From: Phycisphaerales bacterium | Lineage (GTDB): Bacteria; Planctomycetota; Phycisphaerae; Phycisphaerales; UBA1924 | Direction of reading: 5' to 3' | DNA: 36,819 nt | Assembly: GCA_014379385.1 (NCBI GenBank) | Contig: JACMLW010000189.1 | Location: 1-36,819 of the forward strand | Shown: in pieces, positions 1 to 6,597 of the stretch | Numbering within the stretch: the stretch's first letter is position 1 | How the letters are laid out: every line of letters starts with the position of its first letter | The notes under the pieces: generated by a model | The model's input: only the letters and a program-made list of their open reading frames with translations | Databases searched by the model: none | Told to the model about the DNA's origin: nothing | Translations under genes and position numbers: made by a program

Positions 1-2
1 CC

Positions 3-584
3 GCCGCGATGCGGGCGCAGCGCCCGGGGCACCTCGTGCCCGCCATCGGTGGCGTCGCGGAGGCGCTCCCGCTCGATGACCAGTCTGTCGATGCGAGCAT
101 GGCGATAGTCACGGTGCATCAGTGGTCCGATCATCGCAAGGGCCTCGCCGAGTTGGTCCGCGTCACCCGCGGCCCCATCATCGTGCTCACCTTTGATGGC
201 GATGCCCTCGATCGTTTCTGGCTTGCCGAGTATGTGCCCGAGCTCATCGCCGCGGAGCGGCGCCGCTACCCGGCGATCGGCGCGATCGCGGCCGTGCTGG
301 GAGGAGCGGTAACGGTGCGGGGTGTGCCGATCCCGATCGACTGCGTTGACGGCTTTACCGAGGCTTTCTATGCCCGGCCCGAGCGGTTCGTGGACCCGGC
401 CGTGCGCCGGTCGCAATCGGCGTGGGGGTTTGTGAGCGACGAGGTCCAAGAGCGCTTCGTCCGCGAGCTGCGTGCCGACCTGGATTCGGGAGCCTGGCGC
501 GAACGCCACGGGTGTCTACTCGAACAGCCGGTGTTCGAGGGATCGCTGCGGCTGATCGTCAGCAATGATCGGGCGCGCCCGTGA
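3..584 (+). CDS. SAM-dependent methyltransferase, class I (5' end outside window)
   Basis: C-terminal part of a class I (Methyltransf_11-type) methyltransferase. The frame is open to the left edge, and the first ATG (position 9) lies in a stretch resembling the region just after SAM-binding motif I, so the real start is upstream. GVAEALPLDDQSVDA matches the family block following motif II (GxAexLPfpdxSfDa), and VTVHQWSDHRKGLAELVRV matches the next block (HWfxdxxxalxExxRVl). The remaining 190 or so residues carry no other recognisable domain, and the substrate cannot be told. The 3' end overlaps the convergent acetyltransferase gene by 26 bases. The class is fairly secure; the specific function is unknown. 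Confidence 0.75.
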   Translation, partial: AAMRAQRPGHLVPAIGGVAEALPLDDQSVDASMAIVTVHQWSDHRKGLAELVRVTRGPIIVLTFDGDALDRFWLAEYVPELIAAERRRYPAIGAIAAVLGGAVTVRGVPIPIDCVDGFTEAFYARPERFVDPAVRRSQSAWGFVSDEVQERFVRELRADLDSGAWRERHGCLLEQPVFEGSLRLIVSNDRARP

Positions 585-1152
585 GCCGGCTATCCCACTC
601 GCGCCGCAGGATGCCGTAGGTGTACTCGCTCCCCCAGGCGCCCTTGAAGAAGATGTTCTCGACGAGGTGCGATTCACGGCGCATCCCGAGACGCTCGAGC
701 ACGCGCCGGCTTGCGACGTTCTCGACATCGCAGATCGCAGAGATCCTGTGGATGGGATGTTCGCTGAAGATCCCGCCGCGGAAGAGCGCCTCGACGACCG
801 CGCGGGCCGCCTCGGTTGCGTACCCCTGGCCCTGGTGCGCTCGAGCGACGGTGAACCCGATCATGGCCTGGCGCATCTCGGGAATATCGTCGGGCTGCGC
901 CATGACGGCGAGGTCGCCCGCGGCCTGGCCGTTTGGCAGTTCCATTACGATCTGGACCCCCTCTCCCGGGCGCACATGGCCTCGCCACATGGATTTCTCG
1001 ATGAGCGAGTGTGCCTGCTCCATGGTGTACGGCGTGTTCCACAGCACATAACGCGCCACCTCGGGGTCGGAACGGCGCTCGGCGAGCGCGGCGGCGTCAT
1101 CGGCACAGAAGGGGCGGAGGAGGAGTCGAGGGGTGCGGAGGGAGGGGGGCAT
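559..1152 (-). CDS. GNAT family N-acetyltransferase (RimJ/RimL type)
   Basis: A 197-residue single-domain acetyltransferase that transfers acetyl from acetyl-CoA to an amine, often a protein N-terminus or a small amine in this subfamily. The N-terminal LRTPRLLLRPFCADDAAAL is the classic RimJ-like beginning. ARAHQGQGYATEAARAVVEA, around residue 107, is motif A with the pyrophosphate-binding Q/RGxGxA pattern, and DVENVASRRVLERLGMRRE is motif B with the N.aS.rvleklGf signature. Length is typical. It is convergent with the methyltransferase, with coding ends overlapping by 26 bases. The substrate is not predictable from sequence. Confidence 0.88.
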   Translation of the reverse strand: MPPSLRTPRLLLRPFCADDAAALAERRSDPEVARYVLWNTPYTMEQAHSLIEKSMWRGHVRPGEGVQIVMELPNGQAAGDLAVMAQPDDIPEMRQAMIGFTVARAHQGQGYATEAARAVVEALFRGGIFSEHPIHRISAICDVENVASRRVLERLGMRRESHLVENIFFKGAWGSEYTYGILRREWDSRLTGAPDHC

Positions 1153-1301
1153 ATGAGAAGGCTACAGGCGGACCAGGGTGCGCGGGAGATGAAATGCGGG
1201 AGCGCACGGGGACATTGCTACCAGTCGTAGAGGTAGTTGCGGCAGGTGTAGGTGTGCTTGCGTTTGCGAGGTGGAAGGGCGCGGCGGGGTTGTGAGGCAG
1301 A

Positions 1302-1333
1302 ACGCCAAATCGCCAAAGGTCCAAATCGCCAAC
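1302..1333. repeat. Short direct repeat of a CCAAATCGCCAA word
   Basis: The 12-base word CCAAATCGCCAA occurs at 1305-1316 and again at 1321-1332, separated by four bases. It lies near the 3' end of the doubtful reverse frame. It looks like a minimal minisatellite and adds to the repeat character of this island. Confidence 0.5.
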
Positions 1334-1681
1334 GTCCTCTGTGACTCACGAGTGGGTGGTCAGGCGAACATCGATTCGATGCGCGGTGGCGGCGAACTGC
1401 TGATCGAGCGGCGCGGCGTTGTTGGAGCTGGGCAAAGCGCGCGGCGATGGCGATGAGGAACGGCTTGGTGTGGCGGGCGAGCGGGTTTCGGGGCGGTGAT
1501 CGCACGATGGCGAAGCAGAGGGCGAGGAGGAGATTGAGTTGAAGGGGGAGGAGGCGGTCGTTGGGGAGAGGCGGGATTGAAGAAGGGAGCGCGCGCGAGG
1601 AGGGATGGACGACGGCGCACTCGAGGTCGAGGGCGTCGTGGAGGGAGTTGAGGTAGGTGGAGTGGAGGACGGCGGTGGGCA

Positions 1682-1770
1682 GAGGAACTGTTGGTTCCTC
1701 GTTGCCACACGTGATGCTTAGGGAGACCTTCGTCTGCTCATGCCGGAGGAACCGAGGTTCCTCCTTGGCA
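1682..1770. repeat. Two related GGAACC-type hairpins
   Basis: The first inverted repeat pairs GAGGAAC (1682-1688) with GTTCCTC (1694-1700). The second pairs GGAGGAACC (1745-1753) with GGTTCCTCC (1756-1764) around a two-base centre, and is flanked by a further TGCC/GGCA pair (1741-1744 with 1767-1770). Both share the core GAGGAAC/GTTCCTC. Two copies of one palindrome within 90 bp suggest a small structured repeat element rather than chance. They are translated inside the doubtful reverse frame as EEPT and EEPR. Confidence 0.6.
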
Positions 1771-1973
1771 CTCGTGTTCAGTATTGCGTTGATGGTTGGC
1801 GGCGCCGGGGGCACCCTTGCTGGTACCCCCCCGGCACCCCCCTTCCGGCTTGCAAGGGGGGAGTTGGGGGTGGAGGGAGAAGAGGAGGAGGCGGGAGAGG
1901 GAGAGCCGCCGCGGAGCGGCGGGGTACCCGGAGCGCCGACGGAGTTGAGGACTGTGGAGGCGGGGCGTGCCAC

Positions 1974-1991
1974 ACCGGTCTGGAGACCGGA
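1974..1991. repeat. Dispersed palindrome ACCGGTCT-GG-AGACCGG(T), copy 1
   Basis: ACCGGTCT at 1974-1981, two G residues, then AGACCGGA at 1984-1991. This is an almost perfect inverted repeat with a mismatch in the last base. The 19-base core including the preceding AC is identical to the copy at 6531-6549, 4.5 kb away and intergenic there. Identity over a non-coding palindrome at two sites marks it as a dispersed repeat family. Confidence 0.6.
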
Positions 1992-2150
1992 TCCATCTTT
2001 GAAGCGGGCGGCGACGGCGATGAGACGGATGATGGCGTTGCCGGCGAGGCGGCGCTCGACGGGGGGGAGTCCCTCATCCTTGATCTGGGCGCGCAGCATC
2101 GCGAGCGTCTCGCTTGCGGCGTCGGAAAGGTCGGAATGGAAAGAAGAGGC

Positions 2151-2250
2151 ACTGGGCATTGGGCACTGGGGAAGAGAAGAAAGCGGCACGGAGGCACGAA
2201 GGCACGGAAGAGAAGGCACTGGGGACTGGGCATCGGGCACTGAAAGAGCG
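2151..2250. repeat. Degenerate minisatellite of GGGCACTGGG and GGCACGAAGG words
   Basis: Within 100 bases the words ACTGGGCATTGGGCACTGGGG, GGCACGGAGGCACGAAGGCA and GGACTGGGCATCGGGCACTG follow one another with small changes. Similar words recur in other gaps: at 6412-6462 (GGGCAATGAGGACTGGGCAA) and 9333-9361 (GGCACGAAGGACGGAGGGAC). I read this as a non-coding repeat family; any open frame through it is incidental. Confidence 0.6.
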
Positions 2251-2486
2251 ACACGCGTCTCTCTACCCTTAGGGAGAACGCATCGCGCCGCAGCGCACAG
2301 GCGTGAGCGATGGTGTGGTTATCGGAACACGCCCGAGTGCGCAAGTGACTGCGGAGACGGAGGTAACGAAAATCTGAGAATCTTCCAGATTGGTCCCGCG
2401 GATGGTGCGCGCCTGTGCGCGCAAAGTGAGCGGTGGTGCGGGGATGTGGCGTGAGTTGATGGCGCGTGTGCTGGTGCGCGGGTCGG

Positions 2487-2700
2487 CCTTCGGCCTCCGA
2501 GGCAGGCCGCTACGCGGCCGGGCTTCCCGGGGGTGGCTTCGCGGCGAATCGCCGCTCCGCCAACCCCCGGCTACAGACGTTCACCCCTGCGGGGTGAAGA
2601 CACCGACCACGTCAGAGCCCGTGGTCGGTGGCACGGGTCGCACTGCGTGCTCCGAGGAAGGCCGCTGCGCGGCCGCGAGGAGCGGAGCGGCGCTTCCAAT
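2487..2700. repeat. Cluster of hairpins, REP/BIME-like structured element
   Basis: Three hairpins stand in a row. The arms at 2527-2537 and 2559-2570 pair (CCGGGGGTGGC with GCCAACCCCCGG, one bulged A), with an inner GCGGCG/CGCCGC stem. TTCACCCC (2580-2587) pairs with GGGGTGAA (2591-2598). CACCGACCACG (2601-2611) pairs exactly with CGTGGTCGGTG (2620-2630). The set is bracketed by two similar direct repeats beginning CTCCGAGG.AGGCCGCT and ending CTTCC, at 2495-2527 and 2650-2697. This organisation resembles dispersed structured repeats of other bacteria; no transposase accompanies it. Confidence 0.6.
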
Positions 2701-2839
2701 GGTTACATCCGCTGCCTCGTTGGGGCGCGAGCACAGAGTCCCTGCCGATGCGTCGGCTGTTGGGATGAGAAACCTGTCGATCTGCGGATGCGGCCGGGGC
2801 CACTGGGTACGTCCGCTTACCACGACTTACGACCTCGTG

Positions 2840-2845
2840 TAGACT
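2840..2845 (+). promoter_or_regulatory. Possible -10 box (TAGACT) ahead of the zinc-ribbon genes
   Basis: TAGACT fits four of the six -10 consensus bases and stands 120 bases before the first ATG of the zinc-ribbon pair. The same TA(G/C)ACT word occurs shortly before three other transcription units (15225, 30781, 32040). No clear -35 hexamer is visible. Confidence 0.2.
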
Positions 2846-2964
2846 GACGTGTCATCACGATCCGTAGCGCCGTCGAAGCGGAGTGTGGCTGCCGCTCGAG
2901 CAGAACGCCTTTGTTCGGCGATTTGCGCACGGCGCGCATCCTTTTGCGGGGTCATTCGGTGCGA

Positions 2965-3450
2965 ATGAATGCCAACAGGCAACGGTCGGGGCGGCTCCGT
3001 GCCATGCGTGTCGCGCTGTGGGCGAACATTGCGCTCTTGGTCCTGGTTGTCACGGGGCTGATCATGAGCGAGTTCGTCGCGGTCAGAATCGTGCATGAAC
3101 GTCGCACGGGGGGGGGTGCTGTTTCGTTGGACCGCGGCGTAGTACGCGTTCAGTGGATCGCGAGGTCCTGGGGTGCCCGGGCGCCGTCGTTCAGCGTGTA
3201 CTGGCGGAAGCCGGTCCTTCAGGGTCGCCCTTTCATCTGGCGGCGCGACTACGTGCCGAGTGGAGGCGATCTTTTTATCCAATCGTGGTGGTTTGCACTG
3301 CTCTTCGTGGGGTGTGTGGTTGGATGCTACCGCCGGGTTCGCCAAGGTATACCGGGGCTGTGTCCCCGTTGCGGTTATGACCTGAAAGGACTTGAAGCGA
3401 ACAACGCGTGCCCAGAGTGTGATCAGGTGGCAGGGCGGATGGCTCCATGA
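2965..3450 (+). CDS. Membrane protein with C-terminal zinc ribbon (planctomycete type)
   Basis: A 161-residue protein of unknown function. An N-terminal membrane segment (ALWANIALLVLVVTGLIMS, about residues 17-35) is followed by a roughly 75-residue extracytoplasmic-looking domain. A second membrane segment (WWFALLFVGCVVGCY) precedes a C-terminal zinc knuckle, CPRCGYDLKG...CPECD, where Asp stands in place of the usual Gly after the last Cys. The four Cys are intact. I chose the ATG at 2965 because the frame upstream reads poorly; ATG 3004 is an alternative. The stop overlaps the next start as ATGA, so the two are probably translationally coupled. Confidence 0.65.
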   Translation: MNANRQRSGRLRAMRVALWANIALLVLVVTGLIMSEFVAVRIVHERRTGGGAVSLDRGVVRVQWIARSWGARAPSFSVYWRKPVLQGRPFIWRRDYVPSGGDLFIQSWWFALLFVGCVVGCYRRVRQGIPGLCPRCGYDLKGLEANNACPECDQVAGRMAP

Positions 3451-3920
3451 GGATGCTCTTCCGTCGCCCGGTTCGTCACCCGCGGCTTCAGACGCTCGGA
3501 GACGAGCATCGCCGCTACCTCCTGAGGTACATCGCCAAGCGGCGGGATCCGGTGCGTGACATTGTTCCCTCAATCCTGGCGCTGTCGGTCTGGTGGGGAT
3601 TCGTGGCCGGCGTTGGCAGTTGCTATGAGCTGGAGGACTTGCCGGCTTTCCTGACGGGTAGCCGGGTTGGCTCGATCGCTGTGATCGTGGCGCACTACCT
3701 GTTGGGAACGTTAGCGGCCGTTGTCACGTACCGCTTCTCACTCAGGATCATTGTTAACAATCGCGTGTCTAGCCTCGATGCGATGTACCCGTGCCCGAAC
3801 TGCGGATACGACCTCGAGAAGTCGCTGTTGGGCGGCGCCGTTGCGTGCCCTGAGTGTGGCAATGAGCCCAGAGTATTCACGGTCGTAACCTCGGTCGGCG
3901 TGAGCGTGTATCGCTGGTGA
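3447..3920 (+). CDS. Membrane protein with C-terminal zinc ribbon (planctomycete type)
   Basis: A 157-residue protein starting inside the stop of its neighbour (ATGA). It has a basic N-terminus and two membrane segments (around ILALSVWWGFVAGVGSCY and IAVIVAHYLLGTLAAVVTY), then a zinc knuckle CPNCGYDLEKS...CPECG with all four Cys and a short tail. The order differs from its neighbour: both membrane spans precede the ribbon and no large soluble domain lies between them. Function unknown. The shared ribbon and coupling suggest that the two act together. Confidence 0.65.
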   Translation: MRMLFRRPVRHPRLQTLGDEHRRYLLRYIAKRRDPVRDIVPSILALSVWWGFVAGVGSCYELEDLPAFLTGSRVGSIAVIVAHYLLGTLAAVVTYRFSLRIIVNNRVSSLDAMYPCPNCGYDLEKSLLGGAVACPECGNEPRVFTVVTSVGVSVYRW

Positions 3921-3959
3921 CAACTCTCGAAGGGGTCGTTCAAGCACTCGTGGTGAAGC

Positions 3960-4403
3960 ATGCGAAGAAGAACCATTGTTCTCCTAACACTCCTCGTCCT
4001 GATAGCCCTGCTCGCCGTGATCGTTGTCGGTACTCGGTCCGTCGACGTGTCCTCACTTCTTGATGACCGGGCTGGCACCGGCATCGAACTGCGGGTTTTC
4101 GAGCAAGACGAAGAGAGGCCGATAGCCGTGTTGCGTGTTCGGCGCGACGATAGTACTGTGGCAGAACTTCAGCAGGTCCTTGAAGACGGCATGCCACAAT
4201 GGAGATGGCGTGGGCATCGACCGGATCTTTCTCGCGACTCTTTTCGTGTTGAGATTGTTACAGCAACCAAAATCACAAGACTAAGCGTTTCTGGGATGGT
4301 GCACGTCAGCGACGCGCGGGGCGGCGATGGATATGCGTCGACGCCGCGAAGCAAGCTGTTGTATGATCGGATTGTCGCGATCATCAAAGGGGCAGGCGAA
4401 TAG
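3960..4403 (+). CDS. Hypothetical protein with N-terminal membrane anchor
   Basis: A 147-residue protein with a strong N-terminal hydrophobic segment after MRRR (IVLLTLLVLIALLAVIVVG, residues 5-23). It is a signal anchor or signal peptide without a lipobox. The remaining 120 or so residues are soluble and mixed alpha/beta in pattern, with no motif I recognise. It starts 39 bases after the zinc-ribbon gene on the same strand. Just after its TAG stop, and in the same frame, begins a 32-codon fragment homologous to the end of the downstream protein (4410-4505), so this stop borders a rearrangement junction. Function unknown. Confidence 0.55.
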   Translation: MRRRTIVLLTLLVLIALLAVIVVGTRSVDVSSLLDDRAGTGIELRVFEQDEERPIAVLRVRRDDSTVAELQQVLEDGMPQWRWRGHRPDLSRDSFRVEIVTATKITRLSVSGMVHVSDARGGDGYASTPRSKLLYDRIVAIIKGAGE

Positions 4404-4409
4404 GCGTCT

Positions 4410-4505
4410 GCACTCGAACTAGAAGCATCTCTCCATCCGGAGTATCGGCCGGGACTTCGGAGGGTGTTGCGGCGCACCGGGGCACTGGGTGCACGGTCTC
4501 GCTAG
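4410..4505 (+). pseudogene. Orphan C-terminal fragment, duplicate of the end of the 4514-5158 gene
   Basis: This reads ALELEASLHPEYRPGLRRVL, continues to a TAG at 4503-4505, and matches the last 32 residues of the next gene (LELEAFLHPEYRAGLRRVL). It has no start codon of its own and lies in frame behind the TAG of the preceding gene. Nucleotide similarity continues past the stop through the spacer and into the first codons of the next gene. It is a remnant left by a local duplication. Confidence 0.7.
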
Positions 4506-4534
4506 GCTCTGCCGTGTCATTGAGTGAACGGGAA
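4413..4534 (+). repeat. Direct repeat copy 1 (partner at 5066-5187)
   Basis: The two copies align without gaps at a constant offset of 653 bases; by hand count about 19 of 121 positions differ. The repeat spans the end of one coding frame, the TAG stop, an eight-base spacer (GCTCTGCC in this copy, GCTCTGCT in the other) and the first six or so codons of the next gene. The gene at 4514 and the M20 gene at 5167 therefore share related first codons (GTG TCA TTG AGT GAA versus ATG GCA TTG GGT GAA). Confidence 0.75.
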
Positions 4535-5158
4535 CGTTCAGCACGAACGGTGCGCGCCATGAATGCTCTCTTCCGTGACTCAGTCCGACCACTCATGGGC
4601 TGCTCGCCGTCGGCCGGCAAGGAGGAGCTCGTGGTGCATGTGTGCAAGGGAGGCGATTCTGCAGGCCGGCTCGTCGACCAGCTCTACAGCAAGCGCGAGC
4701 AACGCGCGATCAGCTTGACGTACGGGTGGGACGACGGCTCGGGGAGGGTGATCAAGCCGCTGGCCGACTTGTTCGCGAAGGCGAAGTACGTTCATGTCCT
4801 GGCGGACATGAGTCCCTACGGGCTCGGGGCTCTTCAGAATGTGGTGGACCTCCTGGACCGAGTCGGTGCCCGGTGGCGGCATGTGGGCATCACCGACGTG
4901 TGGTTTGGTGCAGTCCCAGCGGCCACTCGGGAGTCTTGGATCGAGTCGCGGTGCTTTCCGTTACCGGAGGAAATGAGGGGACTTTCCCCGCGGCGGGTCG
5001 CTCGGCTGGCGAGCGCTGATCGGGTCGGGAGCCGATGCCGCGCAATTATCAGGACGGGCCTGGTGCTCGAGCTTGAGGCGTTTCTGCATCCGGAGTATCG
5101 AGCGGGACTTCGGCGGGTGTTGCGGCGCACAGGGGCACTGGCGGCACAGTCCCGCTAG
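4514..5158 (+). CDS. Unknown protein; possible degenerate Toprim (Spo11/TopoVI-A-like) domain
   Basis: A 214-residue protein starting with GTG, aligned with the ATG of the next gene by the local repeat. I do not recognise a family with confidence. Two stretches recall the Toprim domain of topoisomerase VI subunit A/Spo11: HVCKGGDSAGRLVDQLY, where family members have VVEKGG..xRLvee, and YVHVLADMSPYGLGAL, where they have YVLvDaDPYGl. The C-terminal LSPRRVARLAS and VLELEAFL parts fall where TopoVI-A has LTdrDxkxA and vkaEiEAL. If so, the catalytic Glu and the second Asp are replaced and the protein would be inactive as a nuclease. This is a reading by eye only. There is no signal peptide or membrane segment. 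It sits eight bases before the M20 gene. Confidence 0.5.
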   Translation: MSLSERERSARTVRAMNALFRDSVRPLMGCSPSAGKEELVVHVCKGGDSAGRLVDQLYSKREQRAISLTYGWDDGSGRVIKPLADLFAKAKYVHVLADMSPYGLGALQNVVDLLDRVGARWRHVGITDVWFGAVPAATRESWIESRCFPLPEEMRGLSPRRVARLASADRVGSRCRAIIRTGLVLELEAFLHPEYRAGLRRVLRRTGALAAQSR

Positions 5159-5187
5159 GCTCTGCTATGGCATTGGGTGAACGAGAA
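5066..5187 (+). repeat. Direct repeat copy 2 (partner at 4413-4534)
   Basis: Second copy of the repeat. It covers the last codons of the 4514-5158 gene, its TAG stop, the short spacer and the first codons of the M20 gene. This is probably the intact context from which the upstream remnant derives. Confidence 0.75.
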
Positions 5188-6411
5188 ATTCGGGTGTGCG
5201 AGGCGATCGAGCGGCGGGCCCGCGAGCTGTTGTCGGACCTGCGGCTGCACGTCGGGATACCCACGGGCGGGAACAACAAGGCGGGCTTGGATGAGAGCCG
5301 CGAGCGGCTGACGGGGCGGATGAAGGCGCTGGGCGCGGAGATCGAGCTGGTCCCCGGCGCGGCGAAACCGTCGTGGTTGTATGGCGGGAGCGAAGGCGGG
5401 TATGTGCCGCCCGTGGCGGTGGGGCGGGTGAAGCGTGGAGGAGGGGGGGGCGGGGTGTGGGGGCGGCCGATTCTGCTCGCGGGGCACCTCGACACGGTGC
5501 ATGACCCGGCGAGCGCGTTTCGGGAGTTGACGATCGCGAGTGATGGGAGGACGGCGACGGGGCCGGGGTGCGTTGATATGAAGGGCGGGCTCGTGATCGC
5601 GATGGCGGCGCTTGAGGCGCTCGAAGAAGCGGGCGAGCGGGTGAACTGGTCGTTCCTGCTGAACAGTGATGAGGAGACGGGGAGTTATCACAGCGAGGCG
5701 GCGCTGCGGGCCGAGGCGCAGCGCGTGCTCGCGCAGGATGCGGGCGCGATCGGATTGGCGTTGGAGCCCGCCGCGGCGGATGGGTCGCTCGTCGTGGAGC
5801 GAGCGGGGAGCGGGCAGTTCATGGTTGAGGTGTTCGGCAAGTCGGCGCACGTGGGGCGGGACTTCGCGAGCGGTGTGTCGGCGGTGACGGCGCTCGCGCG
5901 GTGCCTGGTGGAGATCGCGGGGCTGCCGGCGCCGGAGCGGCAACTGATTGTGAACGTGGGGCCGATCGAGAGCAATCGCGCGACGAATGTGGTGCCGGAC
6001 CGTGCGCGGGCATGGGGGAACGTGCGGTTCCAGACGTGGGATGGAGCGAAGGAGCTGGAGGAGAAGTTGCGTGCGATCGCGGCGCGGCATTCCGGTGCGA
6101 GCGGCTTGCCGCGGTTGGTGGTGCATACGAGCTTTAACCGACCAGCGAAACCGATGATCGAGGGGACACGGTCGCTTGCGGCGGCGGCGCGGAGCGCGGC
6201 GGAGGACCTGGGGCAGCGCTTGCCGTTCGGGAAGACGGCGGGGGTGTGCGACGGGAACATCCTGCAGGATGCCGGGCTCCCGTGCATCGACACGGTGGGG
6301 GTGCGCGGCGGGGGCCTGCACACGCCGCAGGAGTGGATCGAGCTGCCGAGCCTGGTCGAGCGGTGCCAGTTGCTGGCGGTGCTGATGATGCGGATAGGGG
6401 GAGGGCAATAA
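5167..6411 (+). CDS. M20 family metallopeptidase/deacylase (ArgE/DapE/CPG2 type)
   Basis: A 414-residue cytoplasmic di-zinc amidohydrolase. All family residues are present: AGHLDTVHD with H107 and D109; GPGCVDMKGG with the bridging D137; SDEETG with catalytic base E169 and ligand E170; ALEPA with E200; and GGLHTPQEW with the last ligand H385. GKSAHVGRDFASGVSA marks the dimerisation (lid) domain. Relatives cleave N-acyl amino acids or C-terminal Glu. It stands at the head of the AST-like cluster, where a deacylase of N-succinylglutamate is otherwise missing, so a role as AstE substitute is a reasonable inference. A glycine run near residues 91-97 is coded by a G-rich tract (5443-5450). Confidence 0.88.
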   Translation: MALGEREIRVCEAIERRARELLSDLRLHVGIPTGGNNKAGLDESRERLTGRMKALGAEIELVPGAAKPSWLYGGSEGGYVPPVAVGRVKRGGGGGGVWGRPILLAGHLDTVHDPASAFRELTIASDGRTATGPGCVDMKGGLVIAMAALEALEEAGERVNWSFLLNSDEETGSYHSEAALRAEAQRVLAQDAGAIGLALEPAAADGSLVVERAGSGQFMVEVFGKSAHVGRDFASGVSAVTALARCLVEIAGLPAPERQLIVNVGPIESNRATNVVPDRARAWGNVRFQTWDGAKELEEKLRAIAARHSGASGLPRLVVHTSFNRPAKPMIEGTRSLAAAARSAAEDLGQRLPFGKTAGVCDGNILQDAGLPCIDTVGVRGGGLHTPQEWIELPSLVERCQLLAVLMMRIGGGQ

Positions 6412-6597
6412 GGGAGTGGGCGGGGAAGAAGGGCAATGAGGACTGGGCAATGGGGAGTTGGGACGGGCGTAGAGCGCAATAATGCGGCGGCGACGAGCCG
6501 ATAGAGATGGTGCTGGGGGAGTTGCATCGGACACCGGTCTGGAGACCGGTGCCACCCGGACGGCCCCAGCAGATCACTGCCACCCAGGACGAGCACC
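6412..6597. repeat. Repeat-containing gap; dispersed ACCGGTCT palindrome copy 2
   Basis: The first 50 bases repeat GGGCAATG/GGACTGGGCAATGGGG words like those at 2151-2250. At 6532-6551 lies the perfect inverted repeat CACCGGTCT-GG-AGACCGGTG (nine-base arms), whose core equals the copy at 1974-1991. No promoter was recognised ahead of the aminotransferase, though the palindrome ends 46 bases before its ATG and could also act as a regulatory site. Confidence 0.55.

Larger units (their letters stand above)
1218..2159 (-). pseudogene. Doubtful or decaying reverse-strand gene interrupted by repeats
   Basis: A 313-codon reverse frame starting at the ATG at 2159. Two parts look protein-like. Residues 10-55 (ASETLAMLRAQIKDEG, then LPPVERRLAGNAIIRL) read as an amphipathic helical segment. 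Residues about 165-260 show strong C-ending codon preference and a helical stretch (LLPLQLNLLLALCFAIV, then TKPFLIAIAARFAQLQ). Between them the frame runs through dispersed repeats: the ACCGGTCT palindrome at 1974-1991, the GGAACC hairpins at 1682-1770 and a C-rich block. The C-terminal part is basic low complexity. I recognise no family. It may be a lineage-specific gene that has absorbed repeats, or a remnant. The frame extends upstream to 2240, but that part is pure GGCACGAAGG-type repeat, so I excluded it. Confidence 0.3.
2160..2964. other. Non-coding stretch before the zinc-ribbon genes
   Basis: No credible gene in about 800 bases. The left part (2160-2250) is minisatellite. 2250-2480 shows no structure I recognise. 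2487-2700 holds a cluster of hairpins listed separately. 2700-2964 is plain sequence with a TAGACT box at 2840 that may serve the downstream gene. Short open frames on both strands lack ribosome-binding sites, and their composition follows the repeats. Confidence 0.5.

Noticed and set aside
1153-2964. Repeat island as a CRISPR array or insertion sequence
   Set aside because: Repeats are not evenly spaced or of one length, there are no unique spacers, no cas genes and no transposase.
5155-6555. Reverse-strand frame of over 450 codons antisense to the M20 gene
   Set aside because: Arg/Pro/His-rich shadow; the M20 gene on the other strand has all catalytic motifs.
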